Of a DNA stretch of 64,000 nt, positions 29,444 to 40,659 are shown piece by piece (the first letter of the stretch is position 1; every line of letters starts with the position of its first letter). Both the position numbers and the translations under genes were made by a program. The DNA comes from Litorivicinus sp. (GTDB taxonomy: Bacteria; Pseudomonadota; Gammaproteobacteria; Pseudomonadales; Litorivicinaceae). The stretch lies in the NCBI GenBank assembly GCA_018401755.1, contig JAGYKJ010000006.1, positions 310,001 to 374,000 on the forward strand, given 5' to 3'. Below the pieces are notes generated by a model that saw nothing but the letters and a program-made list of their open reading frames with translations, did no database searches and was not told the origin of the DNA.

Positions 29444-30103
29444 ATGCGCATTCTGTTTATCGAAGACACAGTTCCTCTTGCGGAGGCTGTTCGGGACCAT
29501 TTAGTGGCCGATGGTCATGCTGTCGATTGGGTCGTGTTGTTGAAAGACGCCTCTGCAGCCTATGCTGCTCAATCCTATGATCTGATTTTGCTGGACCTGC
29601 ACGTTCCAGATGGATTTGGGCTTGATTGGCTGAGCGCGCGTCGAGCGGAAGGTGTCAAGACCCCTGTGATTATCTTGACCGCGCGTGATCAAATCTCAGA
29701 TCGGATCCGTGGTCTCAATGCAGGAGCGGATGACTATTTAGTGAAACCCTTTGATCTTGATGAGCTTCTGGCGCGTTGTCACGCAGTCAGTCGGCGTCGT
29801 CACGGTCATCTCTCTGTACAGTGGGAAATTGGAGATGTGTTGATCGACGAGGGTGCACATCAAGTCGTTGTTGAGGGACAAGCTGTCGATTTAACTGCTC
29901 GGGAATGGGGGGTGTTGTCGACCCTACTGCAACGTCGCGGACAGGTGGTGAGTAAGCGGGTGCTTGAGGACGCTCTTTACGCCTTTGGCGAGGAAGTCGA
30001 AAGCAATGCAGTTGAAGTCTATGTCAGTCGCTTGCGTAAAAAGCTGGGGCACACCTTGATTCGAACGCAGCGAGGACTCGGGTATCAGGTGGCCGTGTCG
30101 TGA
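29444..30103 (+). CDS. OmpR/QseB-family response regulator
   Basis: Receiver domain (MRILFIEDT...LILLDLHVPDG...KPFDLDELLAR) and winged-helix C-terminus. Confidence 0.93.
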   Translation: MRILFIEDTVPLAEAVRDHLVADGHAVDWVVLLKDASAAYAAQSYDLILLDLHVPDGFGLDWLSARRAEGVKTPVIILTARDQISDRIRGLNAGADDYLVKPFDLDELLARCHAVSRRRHGHLSVQWEIGDVLIDEGAHQVVVEGQAVDLTAREWGVLSTLLQRRGQVVSKRVLEDALYAFGEEVESNAVEVYVSRLRKKLGHTLIRTQRGLGYQVAVS

Positions 30104-31560
30104 GGCGTGCGTGGTCACTTGCGACGGCGCTGACACTGTCCATGGTCAGCGGCTTGATGGTGCTTTGGCTGCTGGCGGCCGTGGGTGCCTCGGTCACTGT
30201 ATTTTTTGCTCTGAACGCAACCTTCGACAGTGCCTTGCGAGAATCGGCACAGCAGTTACTTGTCTTGGCTGTGTCTGATGAACGGAGCGATGCCTCTGAT
30301 GACGATTCGGAGGAGGATTCTGATCACCAGCCCCATCGCCATGGAGATCATCCCGATCGGAAGACTGGATCCGCATTTGATCAGGATCGTCGGCTGTCTC
30401 GTTTGCATTTCGATAGCCCGCGTGTGGTGGGGGATGATGTTCGATTTCGACCACATCGCGAACGTCTGGTGTATCTCATTGAGGATCGCCAAGGCCGTGT
30501 ACTGCTTCGCTCTCACACGGCGCATCCGCGTCTATTTTCGATGAGCGCAGAGGATGGATTTAGTCGAAGTACAACATCACGTCTCTATACCGAATCCACT
30601 GCTGACGGGGTATTTCGGATACAGGTTGCAGAGTCTCTTGCGCGCCGTAGGGAGGCTTTTTTGCAAGCCCTTGCATGGTTTTTGGCCCCTTTGATGGTAG
30701 CGCTCCCGCTGCTTGGGGGCTTAGTGTTCTGGGTTGTTCGGAGACGACTCAGGCCACTGCATGCCTTGGCGCAGGAGATTGCTTCTCGAGGCGGAGCGCA
30801 TCTGCAGCCAGTGTCTGGAGAACAACTGTCACCTGATTTAAACGCGGTTGCCGAAGCGGTCAATGCGCTGCTTGCTCGCTTGTCGACAGAGATGGCGTCA
30901 GAGCGTGCATTTTCGAGCGCCGCGGCCCATGAACTGCGAACACCGGTGGCGAGCCAATTGGCGAAGATTCAGCGGCTGTATGCGACAGATCTAGCGCCCG
31001 ATGTTCGGCTCGCCCTGCAACAGATGGAACAGTCGCTGAAGCAATGGATTCGGGTGATCGAGAAACTCTTGCAATTGGCACGTGCGGAGTCCGGTATTGG
31101 CTTCCATGCGACACCGATGGATGCAGGGTTGGTCTTGAGGATGGTTGTTGACGAGCTACGTCGTGAGTGGCCTGATCACACTTTGATGATCGATCAGTCA
31201 GAGAGTGTGTGGCTCAACGCGGATGTTGATTCCTTTGGAATCGTCTTACGAAACTTGATTGAGAACGCCGCGAGGCATGGTGTTCTCGAAACCCCGATTC
31301 GGGTCCACCTCACCGCGGAGGCATTGACGATTGAAAACGACTGTCCAGTATTGAGCCCGGCCGAGATTGATTCGATGACTGATCGCTTCGTGCGGGGACC
31401 GTCGTCATCGGATGAGGGGACTGGCTTGGGATTGTCGATTGTTGCTGCCTTATGCCGGCAATTGGGGTGGACGCTTGCAGTCCATTCACCGATACCCGGA
31501 GCTCCTGGCGGCGTGCAAGCGCATATTCAATTTAAGGCTTTATCGCCCCTGATTGAGTAG
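30100..31560 (+). CDS. Sensor histidine kinase with His/Asp-rich periplasmic loop
   Basis: HisKA AAAHELRTPVASQLAKI, HATPase GTGLGLSIV; loop SDASDDDSEEDSDHQPHRHGDHPDRK. Confidence 0.93.
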   Translation: MRRAWSLATALTLSMVSGLMVLWLLAAVGASVTVFFALNATFDSALRESAQQLLVLAVSDERSDASDDDSEEDSDHQPHRHGDHPDRKTGSAFDQDRRLSRLHFDSPRVVGDDVRFRPHRERLVYLIEDRQGRVLLRSHTAHPRLFSMSAEDGFSRSTTSRLYTESTADGVFRIQVAESLARRREAFLQALAWFLAPLMVALPLLGGLVFWVVRRRLRPLHALAQEIASRGGAHLQPVSGEQLSPDLNAVAEAVNALLARLSTEMASERAFSSAAAHELRTPVASQLAKIQRLYATDLAPDVRLALQQMEQSLKQWIRVIEKLLQLARAESGIGFHATPMDAGLVLRMVVDELRREWPDHTLMIDQSESVWLNADVDSFGIVLRNLIENAARHGVLETPIRVHLTAEALTIENDCPVLSPAEIDSMTDRFVRGPSSSDEGTGLGLSIVAALCRQLGWTLAVHSPIPGAPGGVQAHIQFKALSPLIE

Positions 31561-32784
31561 TCTTGCGCTCGCCAGAAGTTGCAGAGCTTGCCACAACTGA
31601 TTGTCCTCTCTAAGGTCTTCTGCGGAAGTGTCTAACCGCTCACTGGGCCCGCCATTTTCGAGGTGTTTCGGAAGATCTGCCTCGCGGACGCGCTCGGTCT
31701 CCAGATCACTGCTCACTGGCCCCGCCTTGATCGCGATGGTCGGTAAGATTCCTTGTGCTTGAATGGATCGACCGTTTGGCGTGAAGTAGCGCGCTGTTGT
31801 GAGCTTGAGTGCGTATTGATTAGCGAGAGGCAGGATGGTTTGCACCGATCCCTTGCCAAAGGTGGGGGATCCTATCAGCACTGCGCGATCATGATCTTGG
31901 AGAGCGCCCGCAACAATCTCAGATGCCGATGCAGACCCACCATTGATAAGCACCACGAGGGGTATTCTAACCAGCGTTGTATCTGGCCGAGCAGTATAGT
32001 TTTGACTTTCCATCGGATCACGACTTTCAGTCGAGACAATTGTTCCCGTATCTAGAAACACGTCAGATACCTCGATCGCAGCATCGAGGATACCCCCTGG
32101 ATTATTGCGCAAGTCGAGGATCAACCCCTTAAGTGGCGCATCGGCCTCGAGTGCCGTGATGGCTTTGATCAAGTCGGCATGGGTACCGCGCTGAAACTGG
32201 GAAATTCGGACATAACCGACATCATTGGTATAGCGCTGTGAACGTACGCTGGTGACGCGAATGATGGCACGCTCTAAACTCACTTCGAGGCGTTCTGATC
32301 GATCATCTGTTGCTCGCAAAATACCAAGCGTCACTGTGGACCCGATCGGTCCGCGGAGAGCTTCAATCGCTTCCCGTAATGACACATCGCGAATCACTTC
32401 GCCGTCGATGTGGGTGATAAGATCTCGGGCCTCGATACCAGCGAGCGCGGCCGGTGAGTCGTCGATTGGGGCGATCACTTCAATCAAGCCATTCACAACG
32501 TCCATTTCGATGCCAATCCCACCAAATTCTCCCGAGGTCGATTGGCGAAGATCTGAGACATCAGCTGGGGCTAGATACCCTGAGTGAGGATCGAGTTTGC
32601 CGAGCATGCCTTCGATCGCATACTGCATCAAGTCCTCATCCGAGTGCACCTCGACATATTGCTGGCGAATGCGCTCATAGACTTCAACAAAGGTACGAAA
32701 TGCGTCGAGTGTCCGACCAGATTCGTCAGCGGCGGCTGGGGTGGTGACAAGGCATAGTGCCAGCATTAACGGGCCGATTCGCAT
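31540..32784 (-). CDS. ctpA: Carboxyl-terminal processing peptidase (S41)
   Basis: PDZ plus catalytic GSASASEIVAGALQDH and GKGSVQT. Confidence 0.95.
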   Translation of the reverse strand: MRIGPLMLALCLVTTPAAADESGRTLDAFRTFVEVYERIRQQYVEVHSDEDLMQYAIEGMLGKLDPHSGYLAPADVSDLRQSTSGEFGGIGIEMDVVNGLIEVIAPIDDSPAALAGIEARDLITHIDGEVIRDVSLREAIEALRGPIGSTVTLGILRATDDRSERLEVSLERAIIRVTSVRSQRYTNDVGYVRISQFQRGTHADLIKAITALEADAPLKGLILDLRNNPGGILDAAIEVSDVFLDTGTIVSTESRDPMESQNYTARPDTTLVRIPLVVLINGGSASASEIVAGALQDHDRAVLIGSPTFGKGSVQTILPLANQYALKLTTARYFTPNGRSIQAQGILPTIAIKAGPVSSDLETERVREADLPKHLENGGPSERLDTSAEDLREDNQLWQALQLLASARLLNQGR

Positions 32785-32793
32785 GCAGCTCTC

Positions 32794-33888
32794 CTATTGG
32801 AGCCAAGGTTCAGGATTCTCAGGTCGACCTTGACGAGTCAGTGCAAAATACACCCCTGTGGAATCCAGACTACCGGTATTTCCAGCGATGGCAATGGGTG
32901 AGCCATTCGTAACCGTGTCTCCGGTCTTGACCAGCAGTTGTTGATTATGGCCATAGATCGTTGCATAGCCATCGGCATGACCGAGGACCACCACCAGTCC
33001 ATATCCTAAGAGGTAGCCCGCATAGGCAACCTGTCCTCCCTGGACAGCGCGGACTTGGAGCGCGTCGCGTGCGCTAATGACCAAGCCTTGCCAGGTTCCA
33101 AATCCATCAGATCGTGGTGCACCAAAGCGATGGCTAATGATGCCATCGACGGGCCAGACCAGCCGGCCTTTATAGGGTGCGAGCGTACTACCGATCGGGA
33201 TCGCACGGAGTTCTTGAATCAGTGCTTGCAATCGCTGTTGATCTGCGTCGAGTGCGGCAATGCGTGCTTGCTGAGTCGATATGTCGCGTTTGAGCTGAGC
33301 AAGCAGTGCGGTATTTTCGCGTTGCTTGAGGCGTAAGGTTTGATCTGCTTGCTCAGCGCGTTGGAGTGCACTCTTGGCCTGTTGAAAGGCATCGGCTTGC
33401 GCTTTTTCTTCGCGCCTAAGGACGTTGGATTGCGTTGCAATGGCTTGGGCGCGTGTCTGCCGCGCCTCGAGTACAAAGGGTAGATAGGCCGCTGCGCGTT
33501 CGTCAGCAATCGAAGGTGGCTGACTTGTGAGCGGAATTCCGGTCAGATAATAAGCGCGTAATTCGTCGCGATAGCGATGCATCAAGTTTGTTAACTGGGC
33601 TTCTGCTTGAGCGACAGCTGCCTGCTGGGTCGCGAGGGCGGCCTCTGTCTGAGTCACATTATCGCGAGCAGAGCGCAGCGCTTGCCGAGCACCCTTGAGT
33701 TCCTCTGCAATTTGCCCTAAGGCAGCATCGACCAATCGCGCATTCTTTGAGCCTTGCTCAATATCCGCCTGCAGTTCTGTTCGCGCGGTTTGATTTTGCT
33801 GTAAATCCCGCTGGGCATCTGTGAGACGGTCTGCCGCCTGGCTCACGACGCACCAGCCAAGACAGAGGATACCGAGCGTTTGTCTCAT
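32794..33888 (-). CDS. envC: EnvC-type murein hydrolase activator (degenerate M23)
   Basis: Coiled coil plus M23 domain with degenerate metal ligands (HRFGAPR...VVVLGHADGYATIYGHNQ). Confidence 0.88.
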   Translation of the reverse strand: MRQTLGILCLGWCVVSQAADRLTDAQRDLQQNQTARTELQADIEQGSKNARLVDAALGQIAEELKGARQALRSARDNVTQTEAALATQQAAVAQAEAQLTNLMHRYRDELRAYYLTGIPLTSQPPSIADERAAAYLPFVLEARQTRAQAIATQSNVLRREEKAQADAFQQAKSALQRAEQADQTLRLKQRENTALLAQLKRDISTQQARIAALDADQQRLQALIQELRAIPIGSTLAPYKGRLVWPVDGIISHRFGAPRSDGFGTWQGLVISARDALQVRAVQGGQVAYAGYLLGYGLVVVLGHADGYATIYGHNQQLLVKTGDTVTNGSPIAIAGNTGSLDSTGVYFALTRQGRPENPEPWLQ

Positions 33889-35417
33889 GCACGGACCAGT
33901 AATGAGTGTCCAGTCATCGCGCTCGGCACTGGCAATGACAACAAGTCAAGAATCGTCGGCGCAACATCTTGAAGTGCACCTGCGGTCAGTGCCACAACCC
34001 CTGGGGGTGGATTTGCCAGCCAAACCGGAACCGGCCCCACGGTGTGTGCGGTATGGGGTTGCCCGGTATCTGGATCACGCATTTGTTCTGCATTGCCATG
34101 ATCTGCCGTAATGAGGCAAGTACCACCACTGTTCTCACACGCGGCAATAACGCGCGACACGCATTGATCGAGGGTCTCGATGGCTTTTACAGCTGCTTCA
34201 AAGATACCGGTATGCCCGACCATATCGCCATTTGCAAAGTTACAAATGATGACGTCGTAGGCCTTGGTGGTAATGGCGTCGACCAAGGCATCTGTGACCT
34301 CGGGCGCACTCATTTCGGGTTGTAGATCATAGGTCGCAATCTTGGGAGATGGAATCAATTGGCGTGTCTCGCCGGGCTGTGCTGCCTCGCGTCCGCCACT
34401 GAAGAAAAAAGTCACGTGCGCATACTTTTCTGTTTCCGCAATACGCAGCTGTGTCTTCCCTGCCTCCGATAAAACATCGCCTAAGGTGTGCGCAAGCGAT
34501 TGCGGCGGAAAGGCGACTTGCACAGGCAACTGATCCGAGTACTGCGTGAGGGTCACTGTACTGACCGTAGTGAGCCAATCTGGACGCTCGATTTCCGTCA
34601 ATGCAGGATCTGCAAAGGCCCGCATGATCTGTCGTCCACGATCAGACCGGAAGTTCATGCAGAGCACCACATCTTCGGGGCGCATCTCCCACGACTCTCC
34701 CAAACGAGTTGGTTGCACGAACTCATCGGTTTCACCACGTCGATATGCTTGTTTTAACGCCTCAAGCGCAGAGCCCGCCGAAAAGACTGCTTGCGATCGG
34801 ACGATCAAATCGACGGCAGGCTGGATTCGGTCCCAGTTATTGTCGCGGTCCATTGCGAAGTATCGACCGCAGAGACTCGAGAGCGTGTAGTTGGGGTGGA
34901 CAGACTCAAGCCGTGTAAATCGACTCAGGGAGTCTGTTGCGGATTGGGGGGGTACGTCACGTCCATCTAAAAATGCATGCAGCCGAACCTGCGCAACACC
35001 TAAAGAATCGGCCATTGTAATCATTGCCTCGAGATGATCTTCATGACTATGTACGCCGCCAGGACTCAGTAATCCGAGGAGATGGAGGGTACCGTTTTGC
35101 TCGCGGGCACGACGGCAGGCGTCGACGAGGACGGCATTGGTTTCGAAACTTCCTTCATCAATCGCCTTGGCAATGCGCGTGAAATCTTGATAAACCACGC
35201 GCCCGGTTCCAAGATTCATGTGACCGACTTCAGAGTTACCCATCTGCCCTTTTGGCAAACCGACTGCTTCCCCCGATGTGTCGAGGAGCGCATGGGGCAC
35301 CCTCTTTGTCAGTTGATCAAAGGTCGGTGTCCGAGCGTGGGAGATCGCATTGTCGGGGGCCGCTTCGCGGGCGCCAAAGCCATCTAAAATCATTAGTACA
35401 ACAGGTTTCGGTGTCAT
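33885..35417 (-). CDS. gpmI: 2,3-bisphosphoglycerate-independent phosphoglycerate mutase
   Basis: PVVLMILDGFG, GNSEVGHMNLGTGR. Confidence 0.97.
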   Translation of the reverse strand: MTPKPVVLMILDGFGAREAAPDNAISHARTPTFDQLTKRVPHALLDTSGEAVGLPKGQMGNSEVGHMNLGTGRVVYQDFTRIAKAIDEGSFETNAVLVDACRRAREQNGTLHLLGLLSPGGVHSHEDHLEAMITMADSLGVAQVRLHAFLDGRDVPPQSATDSLSRFTRLESVHPNYTLSSLCGRYFAMDRDNNWDRIQPAVDLIVRSQAVFSAGSALEALKQAYRRGETDEFVQPTRLGESWEMRPEDVVLCMNFRSDRGRQIMRAFADPALTEIERPDWLTTVSTVTLTQYSDQLPVQVAFPPQSLAHTLGDVLSEAGKTQLRIAETEKYAHVTFFFSGGREAAQPGETRQLIPSPKIATYDLQPEMSAPEVTDALVDAITTKAYDVIICNFANGDMVGHTGIFEAAVKAIETLDQCVSRVIAACENSGGTCLITADHGNAEQMRDPDTGQPHTAHTVGPVPVWLANPPPGVVALTAGALQDVAPTILDLLSLPVPSAMTGHSLLVRA

Positions 35418-35524
35418 TCTGGGGTCCATTTTGCAATCTGAGCGACTGATCACGCGTTCTGCCCGTGACTTCGTAGCCGAGTCCATTATACTCCGTGGCT
35501 CATCGAGGATCATGACCTAACATT

Positions 35525-35950
35525 ATGCAGCAGTACATTGCCTTCGCTCAGGAAAACTGGGTACTTATTACGCTTTGGTTCACCGCACTGGCTGTGCTGG
35601 TGATGTCAGAGAATCGAAAATCAGGTCAATCTGTGACGACCTCAGAAGCCACGCGCCTGATGAATCACGATGACGCACTGGTATTGGATATTCGCGAGCA
35701 GAAAGAGTATGCCGAGGGCCACATCCCAGGAGCCTTTAATTTGCCGATGTCGGCATTGGAAAAGCGTGTCTCTGAAATCGATAAGTACAAAGAAAAGCCG
35801 GTTGTGGTTGTCTGCAGGATGGGTTCGACAGCCGGGGCGGTCGGCAAAACGCTGAAGAAGTCTGGATTTTCTAACGTGGTTCGAATGGCAGGTGGCATGA
35901 TGGAGTGGAACTCAGCGGGGTTACCGACCAAAAAAGGCAAATCTGCGTGA
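35525..35950 (+). CDS. Rhodanese-like domain membrane protein
   Basis: VLDIREQKEYAEGHIPGAFNLP...VVVCRMGSTA; N-terminal TM. Confidence 0.92.
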   Translation: MQQYIAFAQENWVLITLWFTALAVLVMSENRKSGQSVTTSEATRLMNHDDALVLDIREQKEYAEGHIPGAFNLPMSALEKRVSEIDKYKEKPVVVVCRMGSTAGAVGKTLKKSGFSNVVRMAGGMMEWNSAGLPTKKGKSA

Positions 35951-36222
35951 GTGATGCGGTCGTTCTCTACACGACGCAGTGGTGTCCATTTTGCGTCCGA
36001 GCCAAGCAACTTTTAGATCGATTAGGTGTGTCTTATACCGAATATCGCGTCGACCGTGACCCTGAGTTACGGGCTGAGATGATGAAGAAAAGCGGTGGTC
36101 GACATACCGTACCCCAAGTATTTATTGGCACTCGCCACGTTGGTGGCTGCGATGAGACGGTCGCAGCCCATCACAATGGCCACTTGGCTGTTTGGTTAAA
36201 GGAAGTTGGAATCCATGTCTGA
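35947..36222 (+). CDS. grxC: Glutaredoxin 3
   Basis: WCPFC active site, TVPQVFIG; likely GTG start. Confidence 0.94.
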   Translation: MSDAVVLYTTQWCPFCVRAKQLLDRLGVSYTEYRVDRDPELRAEMMKKSGGRHTVPQVFIGTRHVGGCDETVAAHHNGHLAVWLKEVGIHV

Positions 36223-36658
36223 AGAACAAACCCCACAACCGAATTTTTCAATTGCACGGATCTATACCAAAGATCTGTCCTTAGAAAGTCCGAAGTCTCC
36301 CAAGATATTCGAAAGTAACTGGCAGCCAAAACTTGGCCTTGATGTCGATGTACAACACAGCGTACTCAATGAGGGGCTCTTTGAGGTGGTGCTGAAGTTG
36401 GCAGTGACTGTCACCACTGAGGATCAAACCGCTTTTCTAATCGAGGTGCAGCAGGCAGGGATTTTTGCGATCGCTGGCTTTGATGATGCAACACGGGACC
36501 AAATTTTAGGCGCGATGTGTCCCAATATCTTGTTTCCGTACGCCCGCGAAACCATTGATATGCTCGCAGTCAAGGCCTCTTTCCCGGCTCCAATGCTTGC
36601 ACCAATCAATTTTGACGCGATGCTCGAAGCACGGCGGCAGGCTACACTGAACGGCTAA
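36215..36658 (+). CDS. secB: Protein-export chaperone SecB
   Basis: FSIARIYTKDLSLESPKSPKIF. Confidence 0.97.
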   Translation: MSEEQTPQPNFSIARIYTKDLSLESPKSPKIFESNWQPKLGLDVDVQHSVLNEGLFEVVLKLAVTVTTEDQTAFLIEVQQAGIFAIAGFDDATRDQILGAMCPNILFPYARETIDMLAVKASFPAPMLAPINFDAMLEARRQATLNG

Positions 36659-36666
36659 TTCTGAGC

Positions 36667-38088
36667 TTACTCGTCGGACTCGTCATCAGCGAGTCCGAGC
36701 TCCTTGAGTTTTCGGGTCAGTGTATTGCGGCCCCACCCGAGTTTTTCAGCTGCTTCTTTCTTTCGCCCGCCGGTTTCAGTCAGTGCGGCCTCGATCAGTG
36801 TTCGCTCAAATTCTTGCGTCAAGATCGGGATGACTTCGCCTTCATTGGTCTTCAACAGCTGTGCGGCACGCTCTTTCAGAAGAGCACTCCAGTGCCCTGT
36901 TAGAGGGCGACGCTGTGCGTCTGGAAGATCGCGGATTTCGGGCGGAAGATCAGCAATGAGGACATCGCGATTTGGCGCCATGACGGAAAGCCAGCGACAG
37001 GTATTCTCGAGTTGACGGACATTTCCTGGCCAATGAAAGCCTTGCAGTACACCAATGGCTTCGTCCGACAAGTGCTTGGCTTCAGTGCCAATTTCTTTTG
37101 CTGCCGACTGTAGAAAATGTCGTGCAAGGACTGGGATATCGGCACGCCGTTCCCGGAGCGCTGGCAACTGAATGCGGATCACATTCAGTCGATGAAAGAG
37201 GTCTTCCCGAAACTGTCCGTTGGTCACTCGATCTTCTAAATTCTGGTGTGTGGCTGCAATAATTCGGACATTCGCGCGAACTGGGCTCATGCCACCGACG
37301 CGATAGAACTCGCCATCGGCCAATACCCGTAATAGTCGTGTTTGGGTGTCAAAGGGCATGTCACCGATCTCATCGAGAAATAATGTGCCCCCATGTGCTT
37401 GCTCAAATCGACCGGCACGCGCAGCCACGGCCCCCGTAAAAGCTCCTTTTTCATGCCCAAACAATTCTGATTCCATCAGATCTTTGGGAATGGCTGCCAT
37501 ATTCAAAGGAATAAAGGGTCCGTTACGCCGTGGCGAATTTGTATGGACTGCGTGTGCGACTAACTCTTTTCCTGTTCCTGACTCGCCGTTGATTAAGACC
37601 GTAATCTCAGCTTGACTGAGACGCCCAATCGCCCGGTATACATCCTGCATCGCGGGTGCTTCGCCAAGCAGCAGTGGGGTCGTGGCGCGATCACTAGGAA
37701 TCTCAGATTTGGGCTGCTCTACAGTTCGATCGAGCGCTCGTCGAACTAATAAAATGGCGTCATCGACATCAAAGGGTTTGGGTAGGTATTCAAATGCGCC
37801 GCGGGAGTAGGAGGCGACCGCGCTATCAAGGTCGCTGTGCGCAGTCATGACGATCACTGGCAGCTTGGGGGATACGGTATGTAGATGATCAAGTAGCGAT
37901 AAGCCATCTTCACCAGGCATCCGAATATCTGTCATCACGACAGAAGGGGATGACCGCTCCAAAGCTTTGCGCGCGTCGTCGGCGGACTCAAACATCGTGT
38001 GAGGGATATTGGCTGAGCTCAGCGCTTTTTCTAACACCCAACGAATCGAGCGGTCGTCATCAACGACCCAGACAGTCTGTGTAGTCAT
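36667..38088 (-). CDS. ntrC: Nitrogen regulation response regulator NtrC
   Basis: Receiver, AAA+ (GESGTGKE, GAFTGA) and Fis-type HTH; adjacent to ntrB/glnA. Confidence 0.97.
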   Translation of the reverse strand: MTTQTVWVVDDDRSIRWVLEKALSSANIPHTMFESADDARKALERSSPSVVMTDIRMPGEDGLSLLDHLHTVSPKLPVIVMTAHSDLDSAVASYSRGAFEYLPKPFDVDDAILLVRRALDRTVEQPKSEIPSDRATTPLLLGEAPAMQDVYRAIGRLSQAEITVLINGESGTGKELVAHAVHTNSPRRNGPFIPLNMAAIPKDLMESELFGHEKGAFTGAVAARAGRFEQAHGGTLFLDEIGDMPFDTQTRLLRVLADGEFYRVGGMSPVRANVRIIAATHQNLEDRVTNGQFREDLFHRLNVIRIQLPALRERRADIPVLARHFLQSAAKEIGTEAKHLSDEAIGVLQGFHWPGNVRQLENTCRWLSVMAPNRDVLIADLPPEIRDLPDAQRRPLTGHWSALLKERAAQLLKTNEGEVIPILTQEFERTLIEAALTETGGRKKEAAEKLGWGRNTLTRKLKELGLADDESDE

Positions 38089-39152
38089 TGTGATTCTCCG
38101 AATGGGACGATGATGTCGAACTGCGTTCGACCGGGTTTGGACGCTACCTCAATCCATCCATGATGACGGTGTACGATGGTCTGACTGATGGATAGGCCAA
38201 TCCCGGATCCCTGGGCGCGACCAGAGACCATCGGAAAAAATAATCGATCTGTGAGTTCGGTTGGTATTCCCGGCCCATTATCTTCAATCCGGATTTGCAG
38301 CAGAGTCCGACTCTGTCGGCCAAGACTTCCAGCAATGGAGCGCCGGACAGCGCGCGTTTGGAAACGAATTTCGGGCGCAATTGTCACTGATTCGGTCAAT
38401 GCTTCGAGTGCATTCTTCGCGATATTGAGAATGGCTTGTTGCATCTGGCCCCGATCCCCGATGATTTCAGGAAGACTTGGATCGTAATCACGAGTGATCA
38501 CGATTTGCTCATTGGACTCAGCGAGAAGTAATGCGCGTGTTCGTTCAAGCAGTTGATGAATATTGACTGGCTCATGCTCGAGACGAGCAGGCGATCCCAG
38601 CAATCGATCGACCAGTGTCTTGAGGCGATCGGCCTCGCTGACGATGACATCCAAATAATCCGCATAACCATTCGCTCCAACCTCTTTGGCGAGCAACTGA
38701 GCAGCACCCTTGATACCCCCCAGCGGATTCTTGATTTCGTGAGCCAAGCCTTGCACGAGTTTTCGAAACCCCTCTTCATCACTTACTTTCCGGGAGTCCC
38801 TGGAGATCTTTAAGAGTTGATCAACCTCGGAAAGCTCCACTAAAATGACTGCGTCGCCCAAGGGAGGGTCGAGACAGCTAAAGGACGCATCGGCCGTAAC
38901 CTGATATTCGTCGCGTACAAGCACCAGTTCTCGGTAGGTAAAGCCATACAGGGTATGGACCAAATGCTTCAGCGATTGCGCTAATTCAAGAGACTGGCTT
39001 GCAGTCACCCAAGACTCGAAGGGGACTGAAGCCAGTTGGCGTAAACCCATGGAGGTGATGCGTCGTGCGGACTCATTCACCCAGATGGCACGATGATTGG
39101 TGTCAAGAAGGATGATTCCGGTATTGAGCGCATCAAAGAGCCGAGTGTCCAT
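38085..39152 (-). CDS. ntrB: Nitrogen regulation histidine kinase NtrB
   Basis: PAS plus HisKA LAHEIKNPLGGIKGAAQLL. Confidence 0.97.
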   Translation of the reverse strand: MDTRLFDALNTGIILLDTNHRAIWVNESARRITSMGLRQLASVPFESWVTASQSLELAQSLKHLVHTLYGFTYRELVLVRDEYQVTADASFSCLDPPLGDAVILVELSEVDQLLKISRDSRKVSDEEGFRKLVQGLAHEIKNPLGGIKGAAQLLAKEVGANGYADYLDVIVSEADRLKTLVDRLLGSPARLEHEPVNIHQLLERTRALLLAESNEQIVITRDYDPSLPEIIGDRGQMQQAILNIAKNALEALTESVTIAPEIRFQTRAVRRSIAGSLGRQSRTLLQIRIEDNGPGIPTELTDRLFFPMVSGRAQGSGIGLSISQTIVHRHHGWIEVASKPGRTQFDIIVPFGESQ

Positions 39153-39184
39153 GGGGTTGAGCCGGCGAACCGGCCCCTCCAGTG

Positions 39185-40591
39185 TTACACGCTGTAGTAC
39201 ATGCCAAATTCGACCGGATGGGTGGTCATATTCAGCCGCTCGACTTCGCCACGCTTCAGGTCGATGTAGCCATCGATCATGTCATCACTGAAGACCCCGC
39301 CACGCGTCAAGAAGTCGCGATCTGCGTCCAATGCATCGAGTGCCATCTCGAAGCTTGAGCAGACGGTTGGGATCAGTTTCGCTTCTTCAGCTGGCAGGTC
39401 ATACAGATCCTTATCAGCGGCTTCGCCAGGATGGATCTTGTTCTGGATGCCATCAAGGCCCGCCATCATCATGGCAGCGAATGCCAGATAGGGGTTGGCA
39501 GTCGGATCAGGGAATCGTACTTCAATCCGACGCGCTTTCGCACTGGACACGTAGGGAATCCGAATCGAAGCGGAGCGGTTACGGGCTGAGTAGGCGAGCA
39601 TCACGGGTGCTTCAAAGCCTGGCACAAGGCGTTTGTAGGAGTTTGTGGATGCATTGGTGAAGGCGTTAAGCGCGCGGGCGTGCTTAATAATGCCGCCGAT
39701 GTAAAACAGCGCCGTGTCCGACAACCCAGCATAGCCGTTCCCTGCGAACAGATTTTGACCATCTTTCCAAATCGACTGGTGGCAATGCATGCCAGAGCCG
39801 TTGTCGCCAACCAATGGTTTGGGCATAAAGGTGGATGTTTTGCCGTACGCATGGGCGACGTTGTGCACCACGTACTTCAAAATCTGTACTTCATCGGCCT
39901 TTTTCACCAATGTATTGAACTTGACACCAATCTCATTCTGGCCCGCGGTCGCCACTTCGTGGTGATGGACTTCAACCTCAAGACCCATGGCTTCCATGGT
40001 TTCGCACATCGCTGTTCGTAGATCCATGTGTGAATCGATCGGTGGGACTGGAAAATATCCGCCTTTCACCATCGGCCGGTGGCCCATGTTTCCGCCGTCG
40101 ATTTCGGCATGACTGGACCACGCTGCTTCTTCCGCGGAAATCTGGTACATCGCGCCAGAAATATCCGCCTTCCACTTCACGTCATCAAAAATGAAGAACT
40201 CAGGCTCAGGCCCGAAAAAGCAGGTATCCCCGATTCCAGTCGACTTCAAGTACTCTTCAGCACGAATCGCAACGGAACGTGGATCACGCTCGTAACCTTG
40301 CATTGTGGATGGTTCGACGATGTTGCACCGAATGTTTACTGTGGTCTCTTCGGTGAAGGGATCAACGACAGCAGTCGAATCATCAGGCATCAAAATCATG
40401 TCTGACTCATTAATACTTTTCCATCCGGCGATGGAGGAACCATCAAACATGGCGCCTTCTGAGAAGAACTCTGCATCAACTTTTGAGGAAGGGAAGGTCA
40501 CGTGCTGCTCTTTGCCGCGCGGATCTGTAAAGCGTAGATCAATCCAACGTGCTTCGCTTTCTTGGATAAGTTTTAGTGTGTTTTCAGACAT
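39185..40591 (-). CDS. glnA: Glutamine synthetase type I
   Basis: [18 protein letters not shown], adenylylation site NLYDLPAEE-like. Confidence 0.98.
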   Translation of the reverse strand: MSENTLKLIQESEARWIDLRFTDPRGKEQHVTFPSSKVDAEFFSEGAMFDGSSIAGWKSINESDMILMPDDSTAVVDPFTEETTVNIRCNIVEPSTMQGYERDPRSVAIRAEEYLKSTGIGDTCFFGPEPEFFIFDDVKWKADISGAMYQISAEEAAWSSHAEIDGGNMGHRPMVKGGYFPVPPIDSHMDLRTAMCETMEAMGLEVEVHHHEVATAGQNEIGVKFNTLVKKADEVQILKYVVHNVAHAYGKTSTFMPKPLVGDNGSGMHCHQSIWKDGQNLFAGNGYAGLSDTALFYIGGIIKHARALNAFTNASTNSYKRLVPGFEAPVMLAYSARNRSASIRIPYVSSAKARRIEVRFPDPTANPYLAFAAMMMAGLDGIQNKIHPGEAADKDLYDLPAEEAKLIPTVCSSFEMALDALDADRDFLTRGGVFSDDMIDGYIDLKRGEVERLNMTTHPVEFGMYYSV

Positions 40592-40659
40592 GGTGGACTC
40601 CGTGTGTCGAACCGAGAATCTCAACCCCTCACCGGAAGAGTCGAGCACTTATAAATACA

